This document shows, piece after piece, positions 1 through 10,906 of a DNA stretch of 64,000 nucleotides. Source of the DNA: Dipteris shenzhenensis (taxonomy: Eukaryota > Polypodiophyta > Polypodiopsida > Gleicheniales); the NCBI GenBank assembly GCA_047967505.1, contig CM106540.1, one strand, 5' to 3'. A model generated the notes under the pieces. It saw only the letters and a list, made by a program, of their open reading frames with translations. It made no database searches and was not told the origin of the DNA. Every line of letters starts with the position of its first letter. The stretch's first letter is position 1. A program made the translations under genes and the position numbers.

Positions 1-1040
1 AAGTGATAACCAGAGACCCATGTTTGGATCAGGACCTAGGTAGGTTAGGGTTAGTCCTTACCTATTTGCCATGTGGCTTTACTATATGATGACAAGTGAT
101 AGGGAAGCAAGATGTCACATCAAGTCCCCAACCTCTCCCCAACATTTAATGTGTTTGTGGTAGGTTTTACCCCTAATCTCCACATGTTTCATAGGCACAA
201 GGTTTTTACCCTTAATCTCCACACACACATACACACACACACACACATTTGTATCATCTAAGAATTATCAGTACTATCACATAAAAGACTTGAAATATCA
301 TATTTTATCATCTAAACTAAATAAAAATATGATAACAAAATCTATTCCAAAAAGAAAATCAAAGCCTATCATTTAACAAAATCAAAGACTATTAATTAGA
401 AAGTAGTCAAACAATGCTACGTTTATCTATGTGTGGGTTCATATGGGCTAGCAAAAACGAGCCTCAAAATCAACATAATATTTTTAGAAAAAGTGAATAA
501 AGTTTACAAGTTATGATTTAAAGCTATAAGCATTGGCTTTAATGTCCTTTTTATGGAAAATCAATCCATCTTGGTAAGTGACCATTGGTAATCCTAGAGC
601 CACTCCCCAATTCAAATTTCAAGTAGGCCTTTTTACTATATTGAAGAAAATTGCAATTGATTTACATTAGTTCTTTAGTTCACTTATAAATGCTTGAAAT
701 TTTCAAATTCTAGAGGTACATGATGTTTCTTCCTATGCTACTTTTATTTATGATTAAACATAGACATTTATTTTTTGAGCACTTGCTCAAAGAGAATCTT
801 GTGTACATGTCAAGATTTAGAGTCAATGAAGCTAATTTACTATGCATACAAAGTGGAAGATACAATTAAGAAATGGTGTGTGAAAAGGTTTGTGCACCCA
901 TAACCATTCACTTTCAAGAACTTAGACAATGTGAACATTTATTATGATACAAGGTCAAAAGGTGGAGGCATTAAGGGTTAAAAATAAGGGTGAGCTTGCA
1001 GTTAATAGGTGGAGGGAAGGATTAAAATGAAGGGTGAGGT
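1..1040. other. A+T-rich intergenic DNA
   Basis: No open frame with recognisable content was seen on either strand. The only clear structure is a short (CA)n microsatellite at about 220-246. The base composition matches the repeat DNA that follows. Confidence 0.6.
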
Positions 1041-1070
1041 TGAAGTCAAGGGTCTAGCTATTTGTATATG

Positions 1071-1965
1071 TTTAAAGGATATGAAAAGTATGGCAAAACA
1101 CAATTGTGAACGGAAAAACGTATATTCTTAAATATGTAAAGGAGGAAAATTGGAAGTGCTTCCCCGTACATTCATTTATAGCAATGTCAAATTCCTACAA
1201 CACACACATCAACGAGAATTCCACAAACACACTTCTAAATAGACAATAGTTTTTCAAGATGGCAAATGAACAACATTCATATAGAAGACGAGTTTTGTTT
1301 TCCCATGCAAATTTTACTTAAAATTTAAAGATTAAATCCAATTGTAAGACAACATTGCCATAAACTCCATCATGAAATATATACCAAGGATTCTCTAAGG
1401 AGAGACATGTTCTTTTATACAAGCAAGCATGACATAAGTTCCAAATAGGCAAATAAGATAGGTAAGGAAAAGATGCAATAAACTCCATATAATATTTTAA
1501 GCTCATCAAAGTTGACTTGTGGGGGCTTGGTTCTTTGTTGCAAGGTTTGTCTTTAAAAACATTAGTCCAATGCCTTTAAATGCCATGAATGAGTTACCAC
1601 GCTAGGCACACATAATATGTAGGATGACCAAGATGAGTCCAATGGCAACATTTTCGAGAGTGTGAAACCCCTTGATACAAGCTATTGAAGGCTTTTCGTG
1701 CCATGGATGCCCTACAAAGTGTGCCTAGCCTATTAGAATGCCCTTGCCATGGGCTAGTTTGTGCGAAGGAGGCTAGAAATCTAGGTGAGAACTTGAAAAA
1801 TTGTAATTCTATGTACTCTGATCAGTACTTCCAATGGGAAGGCAAAGATTCAAGTAAACACTTTATTGTCATGAAGAAGGGGCATCTCGTGTCGAGGATA
1901 GAAGCCATGGGCAAGGAGAAAGTAGTACTTTAGGCATGAACAAAGATATGTCATGTTTTAAAACT
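1071..1965. repeat. Tandem duplication, copy 1
   Basis: About 0.9 kb that recurs almost unchanged starting at 2023. Shared landmarks run in the same order, from GGATATGAAAAGTATGGC at the start to AAAACTAATAACTA at the end. This copy is uninterrupted and so shows what the target of the CACTA insertion in copy 2 looked like. Small open frames inside are not alike in the two copies and are not supported as genes. Confidence 0.85.
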
Positions 1966-2022
1966 AATAACTAAATCTCCTCTCCAAACAAAGAAAAAAA
2001 TGAAAAGTATGTTTAAATAAGT

Positions 2023-2462
2023 ATGGATATGAAAAGTATGGCAAAACATACTTATGAAAGAAAAAACGTATATTCTTAAATATGTAAAGGAGGAAAATTA
2101 GAAGTGCTTCCCCGTACATTCATTTATAGCAATGTCAAATTCCTACAACACATCAAAGAGAATTCCACAAACACACTTCTAAATAGAAAACAATATTTTA
2201 AGATGGCAAATGAACAACATTCATATAGAAGATGAGTTTTTTTTTCCCATGCAAGCTTTACTTAAAATTTAGAGATTAAATCCAATTGTAAGACAACGTT
2301 GCCATAAACTCCATCATGAAATATATATCAAGGATTCTCTAAGGGGAGACATGTTCTTTTATAGGAGCAAGATGCATGACATAAGTTCGAGATGGGCAAA
2401 TAAGATAGGTAAGGAAAAAATGCAATAAGCTCCATATAATATTTTAAGCTCATCAAAGTTGA
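2023..2462. repeat. Tandem duplication, copy 2, left part
   Basis: This matches 1075-1512 of copy 1 with scattered substitutions and stops exactly at the left end of the CACTA element. The last three bases, TGA, are the left target-site duplication. The final 92 bp or so (2371-2462) are repeated once more just after the element's right end (9871-9962). Confidence 0.85.
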
Positions 2463-2489
2463 CACAACAAGACAAAGCACCCATAGACG
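2463..2489 (+). repeat. CACTA left terminal inverted repeat
   Basis: It begins CACAACAAG and pairs with 9840-9866 in inverted orientation with three mismatches in 27 bases. It is preceded directly by the TGA target duplication. Confidence 0.92.
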
Positions 2490-2730
2490 TGCACACAAAC
2501 GCGTTTACTGAACTAAATAAAAAACTTATGGGCACATCTATTTGCGCGTCTATTTTTGCATCTGGAGATCCGCATCTAACATCGCGTCTATATAGGACAC
2601 ACATGCACGTATAGATGCGCATTTAGATGCTTAAATAGATGCTCTTATAAACGCGTTTATAGATGCAGAAATGGATGCTTGTTGAACAGACAGACGCGTA
2701 TATAGACGCACTGATAGACGCACTTTATAA
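2480..2730. repeat. CACTA left subterminal motif array
   Basis: Many copies of a short motif in both orientations, of the types TAGACGCG, GCGCGTCTAT and ATAGATGCGC. In En/Spm elements the TNPA protein binds repeated subterminal motifs of this kind to pair the ends and control the promoter. The role here is inferred from that family. Confidence 0.8.
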
Positions 2731-2744
2731 TATTTTTTTTTTAA

Positions 2745-3086
2745 ATTTACAGAATGCTGTGTATGTTGTGTATGCTATATAGTTACAAGAATCCCATTTC
2801 CACATTGTGTAATTCATTTCTTACAGCCAACCGCATTTTAATTACAATTCCAAATAAAACATTACAACTCCAAAACACAATAAAATTGAAAGCTCAAAAA
2901 GTGCTTGTATGTACATATAGCACGAAGCTAAGCCACGTCATGTGGCTTCAAGTACAAAAAATAAGGAAGCTAAGCTACGTCATGTGGCTTTAAGTACAAA
3001 AAATAAGAGGAGTGTATATACAAGAGGCACGAAGCCAAGCCAGTGGCTTTAAGTACAAAAAAGAGTAGCTAGCACTACTTCTATGA
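2745..3086. other. Internal non-coding part of the CACTA element
   Basis: Lies between the left subterminal array and the end of the TNPA-like gene. About 100 bp near 2752-2860 recur at 27221-27310 in a truncated relative. There is also a short repeated phrase, GGAAGCTAAGC followed by a TGTGGCTT-type stretch, at 2925-3060. Confidence 0.6.
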
Positions 3087-4458
3087 CTAATCCTCGCTGC
3101 CTTCCACGCTCCATTCTATGCTCCCTTCTGCGCTCCCTTCTACGCCTCCTTCCTCGTCTTCCTCGTCGTCTTGTGCATGGGCCTGTAAACAAGGGACAAC
3201 ATATATCAATGTATGAAAAATCAAATCTTTACTTACTGCTCCTCAGTATCAACCCGTCATCATAGAAGTGCCTCCATGTATCTCCTCTGCGATGGTGGCG
3301 GTGGTAGGCTGTCTCCACAGGAGTAGGGTATCTGCCCACGATCTCAAGCTGCAAGACGACACAATTTGTGGAGGGATTAGTACAAAGAAACAGCCTCCTA
3401 ATAAACTACATAAGTAATATAATTTGAGGTCGATACTTACAAATTGGGCCTCCCATGATTCAACACCCCCTGCTCCAAAATGCGCGCTTCCATATTCCTC
3501 CATCTGGATCCTTCGTGCCTCCACGTGCTGCAGACTGGGGTCCTCCCTCACTGACTTCATTGCTTTCTTCCACTCACGCTTGTGAGCAGTGTGGGGTGGG
3601 CCCCTTGGTGGTTGACCTCCCTCGAGCGTGGCAAGCTCCGCTAGTGCCTGCCTCTTAAGCGAAGATCTTTTATTGCCAAGTATCGTAACAATCTTTGACT
3701 TGGCCCATTTATCTGTGAACTGGCGATTGGGGGGGTTAGGATACCTAGAGCGAACAGCAGCGAGGGTCTCATCAGCCAACCTCTTTGGCTGGTCTTTGAA
3801 GTGGATAAAGCAATCTCTGTAATTGTTAGCAATTATAGAGCGCATGAAGGCCATGATGTCCTTCCCCCGCGCATCCATCAAGATGCCTCTTGTCTGAGTG
3901 ATGCCATAGAATATCATACCATCACCCGGAGGCACGTCTAAATCATCTGAATCATCATCGTCCCCACCGCCATCCCTCCCAAAGCGTTGTGCCATGCATC
4001 CCCCACCGCTCTCCTTGCTACTATGCCTACTATCGTATCGTGTCGAGCTCGTGCTGGCCACGCGTAGTTGGAGACTGCACGGGACTACGCTGACCATTCG
4101 TAGCTGGAGAACCGAGTCTCGACTGCACAGGAGAACGTCGATGGCTCTGCGAGACAAAAGGACCTCCTGACAGCATGGGGGAAGGGGCATAAGATGGCAT
4201 GGCAGTAGGGGCATAAGATGGCATGGGAGATGGGCCTCGGCTCTGTAGCCGGCTGGGCTGTGCTGACTCCACTGAGGTGATCTCAGCTGGTGTGGGGTGG
4301 TTTGGAGTTTGTAGTGCCGACTCCTGGGGGGTGTTTAGAGTATCCATCATATACTTGTATAACTCCGCAGGACTAGGAGGGTGCCCTAAAAGGTTATATA
4401 AGTCCCTAAAAATAGACTCCCGGGGATCAGGTGAGCTGGAAGCGCTTCCTGGCCACAT
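3087..4458 (-). pseudogene. TNPA-like DNA-binding protein gene of the CACTA element
   Basis: This is the second gene of the element, expected to encode the protein that binds the element's ends. Reading the minus strand, the first part (4458-4030) is rich in Ser and Pro, with repeats like PSYAP. Then, one frame over, comes an acidic stretch (DDDDSDD) and a conserved block containing YPNPPNRQF and GSAHFGAGG. This block resembles the plant Transposase_24/TNPA-type domain and recurs in the pseudogene at 18.8-19.2 kb. A consensus splice donor follows at 3440, and further exons lie near 3237-3348 and 3087-3182. The last exon encodes an acidic Asp/Glu tail. The change of frame near 4.05-4.2 kb is either an unrecognised intron or a frameshift, so the copy is called broken with reservation. 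The start is the ATG at 4458, facing the shared promoter. Confidence 0.75.
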
Positions 4459-5260
4459 GATGAACTGGAAAAAAGAAAAAAAATATTTTACTGATGAGTT
4501 GAGAAGAAAGGGGAAGGGAAGAGAGGATTACTGTTGGAGCGCGTCTATAGACACGTCTAATTAGCGCGTCTATTTTTGCATATAACAGCGCATCTATAGA
4601 CGTAGCTATTTGTGTCTGCATACAGGCTAGATGCACGTTTCGATGCATCTGTAGACATGGTTTTAGACGCGCTCTGAGACACACCTATAGACACGCTCCG
4701 ACAGACGAACTTTTCTAAAAAGTAGAAAAGGACATTGCGCCCGAAACACAAACGTGACACTGATACCCAGATCATGCGTTTTTTGGATACAAGAAAGTAC
4801 AAATCCAAAGAGAGCAAACTTCCAAAAAAGATCAACTGCAAAAAGACTTACCTTGGATAGAGGTATGGAAGGTTCTTCTCCTTTTTCAAAGTTACTTCTC
4901 CTCCTTGTTCGCCCTCCTCTCCTTTAAGCTTGGAAGCAAGTGTGGGTGCCTTCCTCTTAAGCGTCGAAACTGTGGATCTGCTAATAAGGAAGCAAGCAAG
5001 CCGCGCGAAGTATAAGTAATGTGAAGAAAAGCGAAGCGAGCGCGCTAAAAGCAGGTTTAAAAGCCGCATCTATAGGCGCATCTAAAAGCGCGTCTATAGG
5101 TGCATCTAAATACACAGAGTAGACACGATTTTAGACGGGCTTTTAGACGCGCACCATAGAACAAACAGACGTGCTTTTAGACGCGCCTTTAGATGCGCCA
5201 CAGAGTTTAAAATTAAACATTTGAAGAAGAGCAAATTTTTTTGGGTTGTTTGTTTGTAGG
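4459..5260. promoter_or_regulatory. Shared divergent 5' region with two internal motif clusters
   Basis: This segment separates the start codons of the two divergent CACTA genes. It holds two clusters (about 4535-4705 and 5050-5205) of the same GCGCGTCTAT / TAGACGCG motif that fills the element's ends. In En/Spm, TNPA binds such motifs and represses or activates the element promoter. A binding cluster next to each start codon therefore suggests self-regulation of both genes. No clear TATA box was picked out. Confidence 0.65.
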
Positions 5261-8200
5261 ATGTCTTCATCTTCAACAAGTAGCTCCAGTGAGGATGAAT
5301 CCCTCCGTATCCACCATCGCGAAATGTGGTTGGAGCAAAAAATCAAATGTATGTGTGATCGATGTCGAGGAAACATGTATCGTGCACGTAGGATTACACT
5401 CAATCACATCTCAAAGTATGGATAATGGGATGTGACTGTAAACAGGGTAAGGGTTTGTAAGTTAAGGTTGATTGAGATACCTATGGGTGTTCATATGTTT
5501 GAGTTATGATCCCGTTTTAATTTGATACAGGATGCAGTGCCACACCCGCATATGTTGCCCTATGCTCGCCGTGAGGAGGCGAAGAGTCGGTGATATGAGG
5601 TGGGATCTTCAGGAGGGACCGTTACGGATGCATGGAGTGATGGTGATAGTAGCCCTCTGCCATTACCTCATGAAGCCGTGGAGGAGGAGGTGTTTGATGA
5701 TATGGTGCGGGATTTATATGTCCATCAAGGGAGGGATGATAGCATGGAGCAAGATGATCTCTTTACTGCAGCATTGACTCCACTGTTTGAGGGGTGCACA
5801 TTCTCTGTTCTACGTGCCTCCCTTGAGTTACTAGACTTGCAAACCATCTATGGATGGAGCAATGCAAGTTTGAATGCATTACTCAAGTAAGCTTTAAAGT
5901 CTATTTTGCAAACATGGTGAATTATGCTAGTGGGTCAATTACTCGAATTCTTTTCCTCATTTATGGTATTCACATGCAGGCTAATGTGTAAAATGCTTCC
6001 AAGGGAGAATAAATTACCGACCTCAAGAGATATGGCAAGGCAACATGTGACCTCTCTTGGAGGATTAGATTACAAGCACATCCATGCATGTGTCAATGAT
6101 TGCGTTTTGTTTTGTGGACTACATAAGGATGCAAGAGAGTGTCCTACTTGTGGAGAGGCAAGATATAGAGCAGATCTCAAAACTTTGGACGTGCCTCATA
6201 AGGTTCTGCGACATTTTCCCATAATTACTTGCATCCAACATATGTTCAAGTGCAAATCTATTGCAGAGCTCATGTCATGGCATTCCTCCCATCGATCAAC
6301 CGATGGCAAGTGGAGAACTCCCGCAGACTCTCTTGCGCGAAAGCATATTGAAGACACATGGCCAAACTTCAAGGAAGAACCTAGGAGCTTGAGACTTGGA
6401 TTGGGTATGGACGGTGTGAACCCATTTGGTCTCAAAAGCACGTCTTACAGTGTATGGCTAGTGATATTGGTGAATTATAATCTTCCACCCTCTATGGCTA
6501 TTAAGAAAGGACATGTTATGCTCTCCCTTCTAATTCCAGGGAAACATAAAGTCAAAAGCCCTGATGCTTATTTGGAGCCTTTGATTGATGATCTAGAGAT
6601 ACTTTGGAGAGGTATCGAGGTGCATGATGTGAGCAGGCCTCCCTCGTCATGAGACTTCAACTACAAAGCAGTCTTGATGTGGACGATGCATGACTTCCCA
6701 GGCTATGGCGAGTGTTCAGGTAAGCATTGCACTTCTAATTATGAATAGGTAAAGGATGTGGCACCCTAAACCCACCTTCAACTCTTAATTGCGTCTATTG
6801 TTCAGGTCTCACTACATCGGGTTACCATGCATGTCCTGTTTGTGGTCCTTCGCTAGTTGCCTCATGGGTAGACGCATTGAATAAGGTCATCTATGAGAAT
6901 CACCATCGATTTCTCCCACTTGATCATCCTAGATATGTTGCCCCTTGGAATGAAGTACTCCCACAATCACTCACCGCGGGAGATTGGATGAGAATTTGGG
7001 ACGGTTCCACGACTCCTCCACCACTTGGCATGAGCCGGTAAGGGTTTGTAACTATTGTGTGCTATATTGGCTGGAAATAAAGATTGCCCGCTAACACTTT
7101 ATTTTGTTTAGATACTCCATATTTTATCGTTTACCATATTGATCCCACCTCAAGATCAATCACCTGCTTGATCCCATGCATATCTTCAAGAATGTGGCAT
7201 CTACCATTTGGGAGCATTTGAATGGGACATGAGATTCCGCAGGCATAAGGGAGGATCTACGTACCACAGGGAGGATGCGTGAAGCTTGGCCACAAGAGAG
7301 ACTAAATGGGCGTGTTTTTTTACCTCGTGCACTGTGGATGTTATCAAAGCTAGAGATGGCGATGGTGAAGCACGCTATTACTACAATTTGTACTCCCACT
7401 GGATGCATGAGTTGTTTGAAGGGAGCCTTTACAAAGAGCAAGAAAAGAGGTGTAGAGCAATTATATGGCTTAAAATCTCATGATTGGCACAAGATGCTCC
7501 AAGTAAGTATTTTATGTACATAATATCTTTTTCCTTTCAAATTTGTGAGTGAATAATTATAAGCAACTAATCAACCACCTCCTCGTGGGTTCAGTTCATA
7601 CTACCTACTAGCATTTCATGTAGTGCATCGAAGGATGTGAAAGATTGTATTTACAAGATGGGCGAGCTTGTGAGGTACTTTACATGATATAAAATATGAT
7701 GCGTATCAATGCTCCGTGCAAGTTTGAATGCATATTGCTAATATGTTGTACTTTTTCATTTCTAGGTATGTGAGCTCAAAGGAAATAGATCCCACCATGC
7801 TTGAGAATGCTCGAGTTATGTCAGTGGAGGTGGTTTGTTTAGTGGAGGAGACATTTCCACGTTCTATTCTCACAAGCCAACTACATCTTATAGTGCATTT
7901 GGTGGATGAGATTGCTATATGCGGTACTATACATGTACGATGGTTGTTCTTCCTCGAGCGCTTCATGAAGACCTTGAAGGGCTTCGTGAGACAAAATGCA
8001 AGACCCGAAGGTAGCATGGCCGAGGGTTGGTTGGTACAAGAGTCACTTGTATATATTTCTGAGTTTCTTGTTGATGTGGATAGCTCTCTCCCACGACTAT
8101 GGAGAGATGATGAAGACCTAAGGATGACCTCTATTGTGCCTCAAGGGAAAGGACGCAACAAAGTAATAGACACAGAGTTGCATAATAGTATCAACCTCTT

Positions 8201-9317
8201 TTGCGTGCTTAATAGTGATGTGATGAAAAGATGGGTGACAAGATACGAGGATGCAAAGGCAAGAAGACAAGAAGAAAGGGCCCTCTTTCGTACACACCAT
8301 GGATCTCGTGTGCCATACCCTCAGTATCTAAGAGCACTTCCAAAGGATATTCATGTGGATTGGCTACTTGATGAAATGGAGAAAGCAGAGAAAGACGAGG
8401 GGATGCATATCACAATGGAAGAATGGGAGTATGCTAGGGGATGCATGAGCAAGGTCGGTATATAGAATGTTATGCATAAGTTAGGAGCTTTCAATAATTT
8501 AGATTGCTTATTTAATTGATTTTTTCTTGGTGTAGTGCACTATGTTCAATGCTATATGGTGTGAGGGCAAGCATTTTCGAACACAACGGATTGATGATAA
8601 GAGAAACACACAAGATTGCGGCGTCATTGCTAGCTTTGATGGAGCCAATGGAGCCATGGATGATTATTGTGACATGATAATCCAAGATATTATTATGCTT
8701 GACTTTCGACGCTTCTTTGTGTATGTTTTGGATGTAAAGTGGTTTAAGGACATGGTGGAAAGAGGCCCTAATGCAATAATCAAACGCCATGCAAGTGGCT
8801 TTGTAACTATTGACTCCACAAAGTTTTGGCAAAGTAGGAAGGACACACTAGTACTGCCGCAACAATGTGAACAGGTACTGTGCACACATATAAAAATACT
8901 CACTTTTAAATATTTGATGCAAGAAAAATAACATGATTATATTTGTGTTTGAATTAGGTTGTCTATCAACCAATGGTGGATAATAATAGATGGTGGCATG
9001 TCATACCTATTATGCCACATTCCAAAGTGATGTATAGTACATTTACTAATATGGAGCGTATGGAGGATGATCATGGCCATGGACGTGATGATGACCGTGA
9101 TACGAGAGAGGAGGATGATCATGAGATAGGAGATATAGATATTGAGGCCATTACCTGTGAGGACGAGCCTACCATTGGTGATGCTGATTTCGATGAGCAC
9201 ATGAGTAGCACAAGTAGTAGTGGGTTGAATGTATTGGTAGATCTAAACACTTGTTTGGATTTTGAAGTAGATAGTTTGGCAAGGGTTGATCTCATTGAGG
9301 ATGAGATTGAACCGTAG
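5261..9317 (+). pseudogene. TNP2: TNP2-type CACTA transposase, split gene with nonsense codons
   Basis: This is the catalytic transposase of the element. Likely exons, from GT-AG borders that keep frame, are 5261-about 5414, 5531-5886, 5980-6719, 6806-7037, 7112-7502, 7595-7674, 7766-8453, 8536-8874 and 8958-9317. In order they encode an N-terminal CxCxxC segment (KCMCDRC); the Transposase_21 core, with IHACVNDCVLFC, CPTCGEARY, LGLGMDGVNPFG and VNYNLPPSM; a second part with CPVCGPS and LLDPMHIFKNV; a DUF4218-like region (ETFPRSILTSQLHLIVHLVDE); and a C-terminal DUF4216-like region (DCGVIASFDG, NNRWWHVIP). It ends at TAG 9315-9317. In-frame TGA codons at 5591-5593, 6650-6652 and 7230-7232 interrupt otherwise well-kept frames, so the copy is inactive. 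The start codon choice rests on the N-terminal motif. Confidence 0.9.
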
Positions 9318-9489
9318 CCCATCATTGATATTGGCAAAACTATTTTACATATTGTCTCATTCTCCTCACCTCACTTAATTCTTGTATATGTGGGCTTGCA
9401 AAAAAGCATTGATGTTTTTGTTAAAATTATGTGCTTTGGTAATCATGGGCAATGTTTGGAAAGTAATGATGTACACCAAAATCTCACTT
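9318..9489. other. TNP2 3' untranslated DNA
   Basis: Short A+T-rich stretch between the TNP2 stop codon and the right subterminal motif array. No separate feature was recognised. Confidence 0.4.
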
Positions 9490-9839
9490 TCTGTATTCTC
9501 TGGTTTACGTCTATTTACACGTCTAAATACGCATTTGATTCCCAGTGTAAACACGCTAATACACGTGCAAATAGACGCGCTGATAAACGCCATGTTAGAT
9601 GGGCCAATATTTTCTCAGTTTAAATGCGCAAATAGACGTGTTAATACATGCGCAAATAGACACACTGATAAACGCAATGTTAGACGGGCTCGTATTTTCT
9701 CAGTTTAAACACGCAAATAGACGCGCTATTTAGACGCGCAAATAGACGAGTTGTTAGATGCACTTTTAGACACGCCCGTAATTCCTCTACTCAAGCAACG
9801 CCTATAGACGCGCCCTCTATTTTGCGCATCTACCAAGTG
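9490..9839. repeat. CACTA right subterminal motif array
   Basis: About 350 bp packed with ATAGACGCG, GCGCAAATAGACG and GTTAGACGGG-like words, matching the left array and the internal clusters. A segment of about 75 bp is itself repeated in tandem (near 9550-9710). Confidence 0.8.
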
Positions 9840-9866
9840 CGTCTATAGTTGCTTTGTGTTGTTGTG
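9840..9866 (-). repeat. CACTA right terminal inverted repeat
   Basis: Ends with GTTGTTGTG, the inverted partner of 2463-2489. It is followed directly by the second TGA target duplication (9867-9869). Confidence 0.92.
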
Positions 9867-10345
9867 TGACTGCATGACATAAGTTCGAGATGGGCAAATA
9901 AGATAGGTAAGAAAAAGATGCAATAAGCTCCATATAATATTTTAAGCTCATCAAAGTTGACTTTTGGGGGCTTGATTCTTTGTTGCAAGGTTTGTCTTTA
10001 AAAACATTAGTCAAATGCCTTTACGTGACATGAATGAGTTACCACGTCACGCACACATAATATGTAGGATGACCAAGATGAGTCCAATGGCAACATTTTC
10101 GAGAGTGTGAAACTCCTGGATACAAGCTATTGAAAAGCTTTTCGTGCCATGGATTCCCTACAAAGTGTGCCTAGCCTATTAGAATGCCCTTGCCATGGGC
10201 AAGTTTGTGAGAAGGCGGCTAGAAATCTAGGTGAGAACTTGAAAGCAAAGATTCAAGTAAACGCTTTATCGTCATGAAGAAGGGGCGTCTCGTGTCGAGG
10301 ATAGCAACTACTTTAGGCATGAACAAAGATATGTCATGTTTTAAA
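9867..10345. repeat. Tandem duplication, copy 2, right part
   Basis: Resumes the 0.9-kb duplication after the CACTA element. Its first 95 bp or so repeat what lies just left of the element (2371-2462). After that it follows copy 1 from about 1513 to 1965. A gap of about 45 bp relative to copy 1 lies near 10243. Confidence 0.85.
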
Positions 10346-10470
10346 ACTAATAACTAGTTCAATCCTCTCCAAACTAATAACCAGTTCTCCTCTCCAAAAC
10401 TAATAAACTAGTTCTTATTTCCTAACTGTAAAACTGGTAACTAGTTTTCCTTTTCAAAACTGTAAAAATG
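10346..10470. repeat. Short imperfect tandem repeats
   Basis: Four or five imperfect copies of a 25-30 bp unit of the type AAACTAATAACTAGTTCTCC, just downstream of the SAUR gene. One unit also occurs at the end of copy 1 of the duplication near 1960. Confidence 0.6.
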
Positions 10471-10495
10471 ATGAAGAGCTCTCTTGTCCAAACTG

Positions 10496-10906
10496 TCATT
10501 CGAATGCATAGCATGACAGCATTCGAGCTCGCCCACTACTTTCTGCACACGCCAGAATACCCTCCCACACCTCCTCATCACACTCTATCCTCAATGCTCC
10601 GTTCTGCGAGTAGCCATACTCCTCGGCCGACTGCTCCAAGAGCTCAACAATCAGAGGATTGCTCAGATGCTTGGCTTTGATCAGGTATCTCTTTCCTTTC
10701 TCCCCTACGTACACCGGAAGATATCCTTTAGGCGTCGAATACCTGCGCCTAGCAGCTTTGTTACCGCCTTCGACGGAAGCTTGCGTGAGGTGGTACTCGG
10801 AGTTCTTGAGTCTCTGAAACTCTGTCTTGCGGTTGCTTCCGAGAGCAGGGAGCTTCGGCGAGCGCCAGGCTCTGCGGAGCGTTTGGGAGAAGTCTGCCAG
10901 ATGCAT
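10496..10906 (-). CDS. SAUR family auxin-responsive protein
   Basis: An uninterrupted, intron-less frame of 136 residues, as is usual for SAUR genes. After a basic N-terminal leader of about 55 residues, residues 56-121 form the SAUR domain. They contain the conserved GYLPVYVGEKGKRYLI stretch, then HLSNPLIVELLEQSAEEYGY and the GALRIEC motif near the end. SAUR proteins are small, short-lived plant proteins that promote cell expansion, in studied cases by inhibiting PP2C.D phosphatases and so activating plasma-membrane proton pumps. The start ATG at 10906 is the first in frame and gives a typical length. The gene stands alone, with element DNA on both sides. It looks intact, but whether it is expressed cannot be told from the sequence. 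Confidence 0.9.
   Translation of the reverse strand: MHLADFSQTLRRAWRSPKLPALGSNRKTEFQRLKNSEYHLTQASVEGGNKAARRRYSTPKGYLPVYVGEKGKRYLIKAKHLSNPLIVELLEQSAEEYGYSQNGALRIECDEEVWEGILACAESSGRARMLSCYAFE

Larger units (their letters stand above)
2463..9866. mobile_element. Complete CACTA (En/Spm) DNA transposon
   Basis: The element is 7,404 bp. Its left end reads CACAACAAGACAAAG, and the reverse complement of its right end reads CACAACAACACAAAG; 24 of the first 27 bases agree. It is flanked by a 3-bp duplication, TGA (2460-2462 and 9867-9869), the length typical of the CACTA superfamily. Inside are a minus-strand TNPA-like gene and a plus-strand TNP2 transposase gene, separated by a shared 5' region, with arrays of AGACGCG-type motifs near both ends. 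The gene content matches En/Spm elements, although the end reads CACAA rather than the usual CACTA. Several in-frame stop codons in TNP2 indicate that this copy no longer makes full-length transposase. Its intact ends could still be moved by a working relative. Confidence 0.93.
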
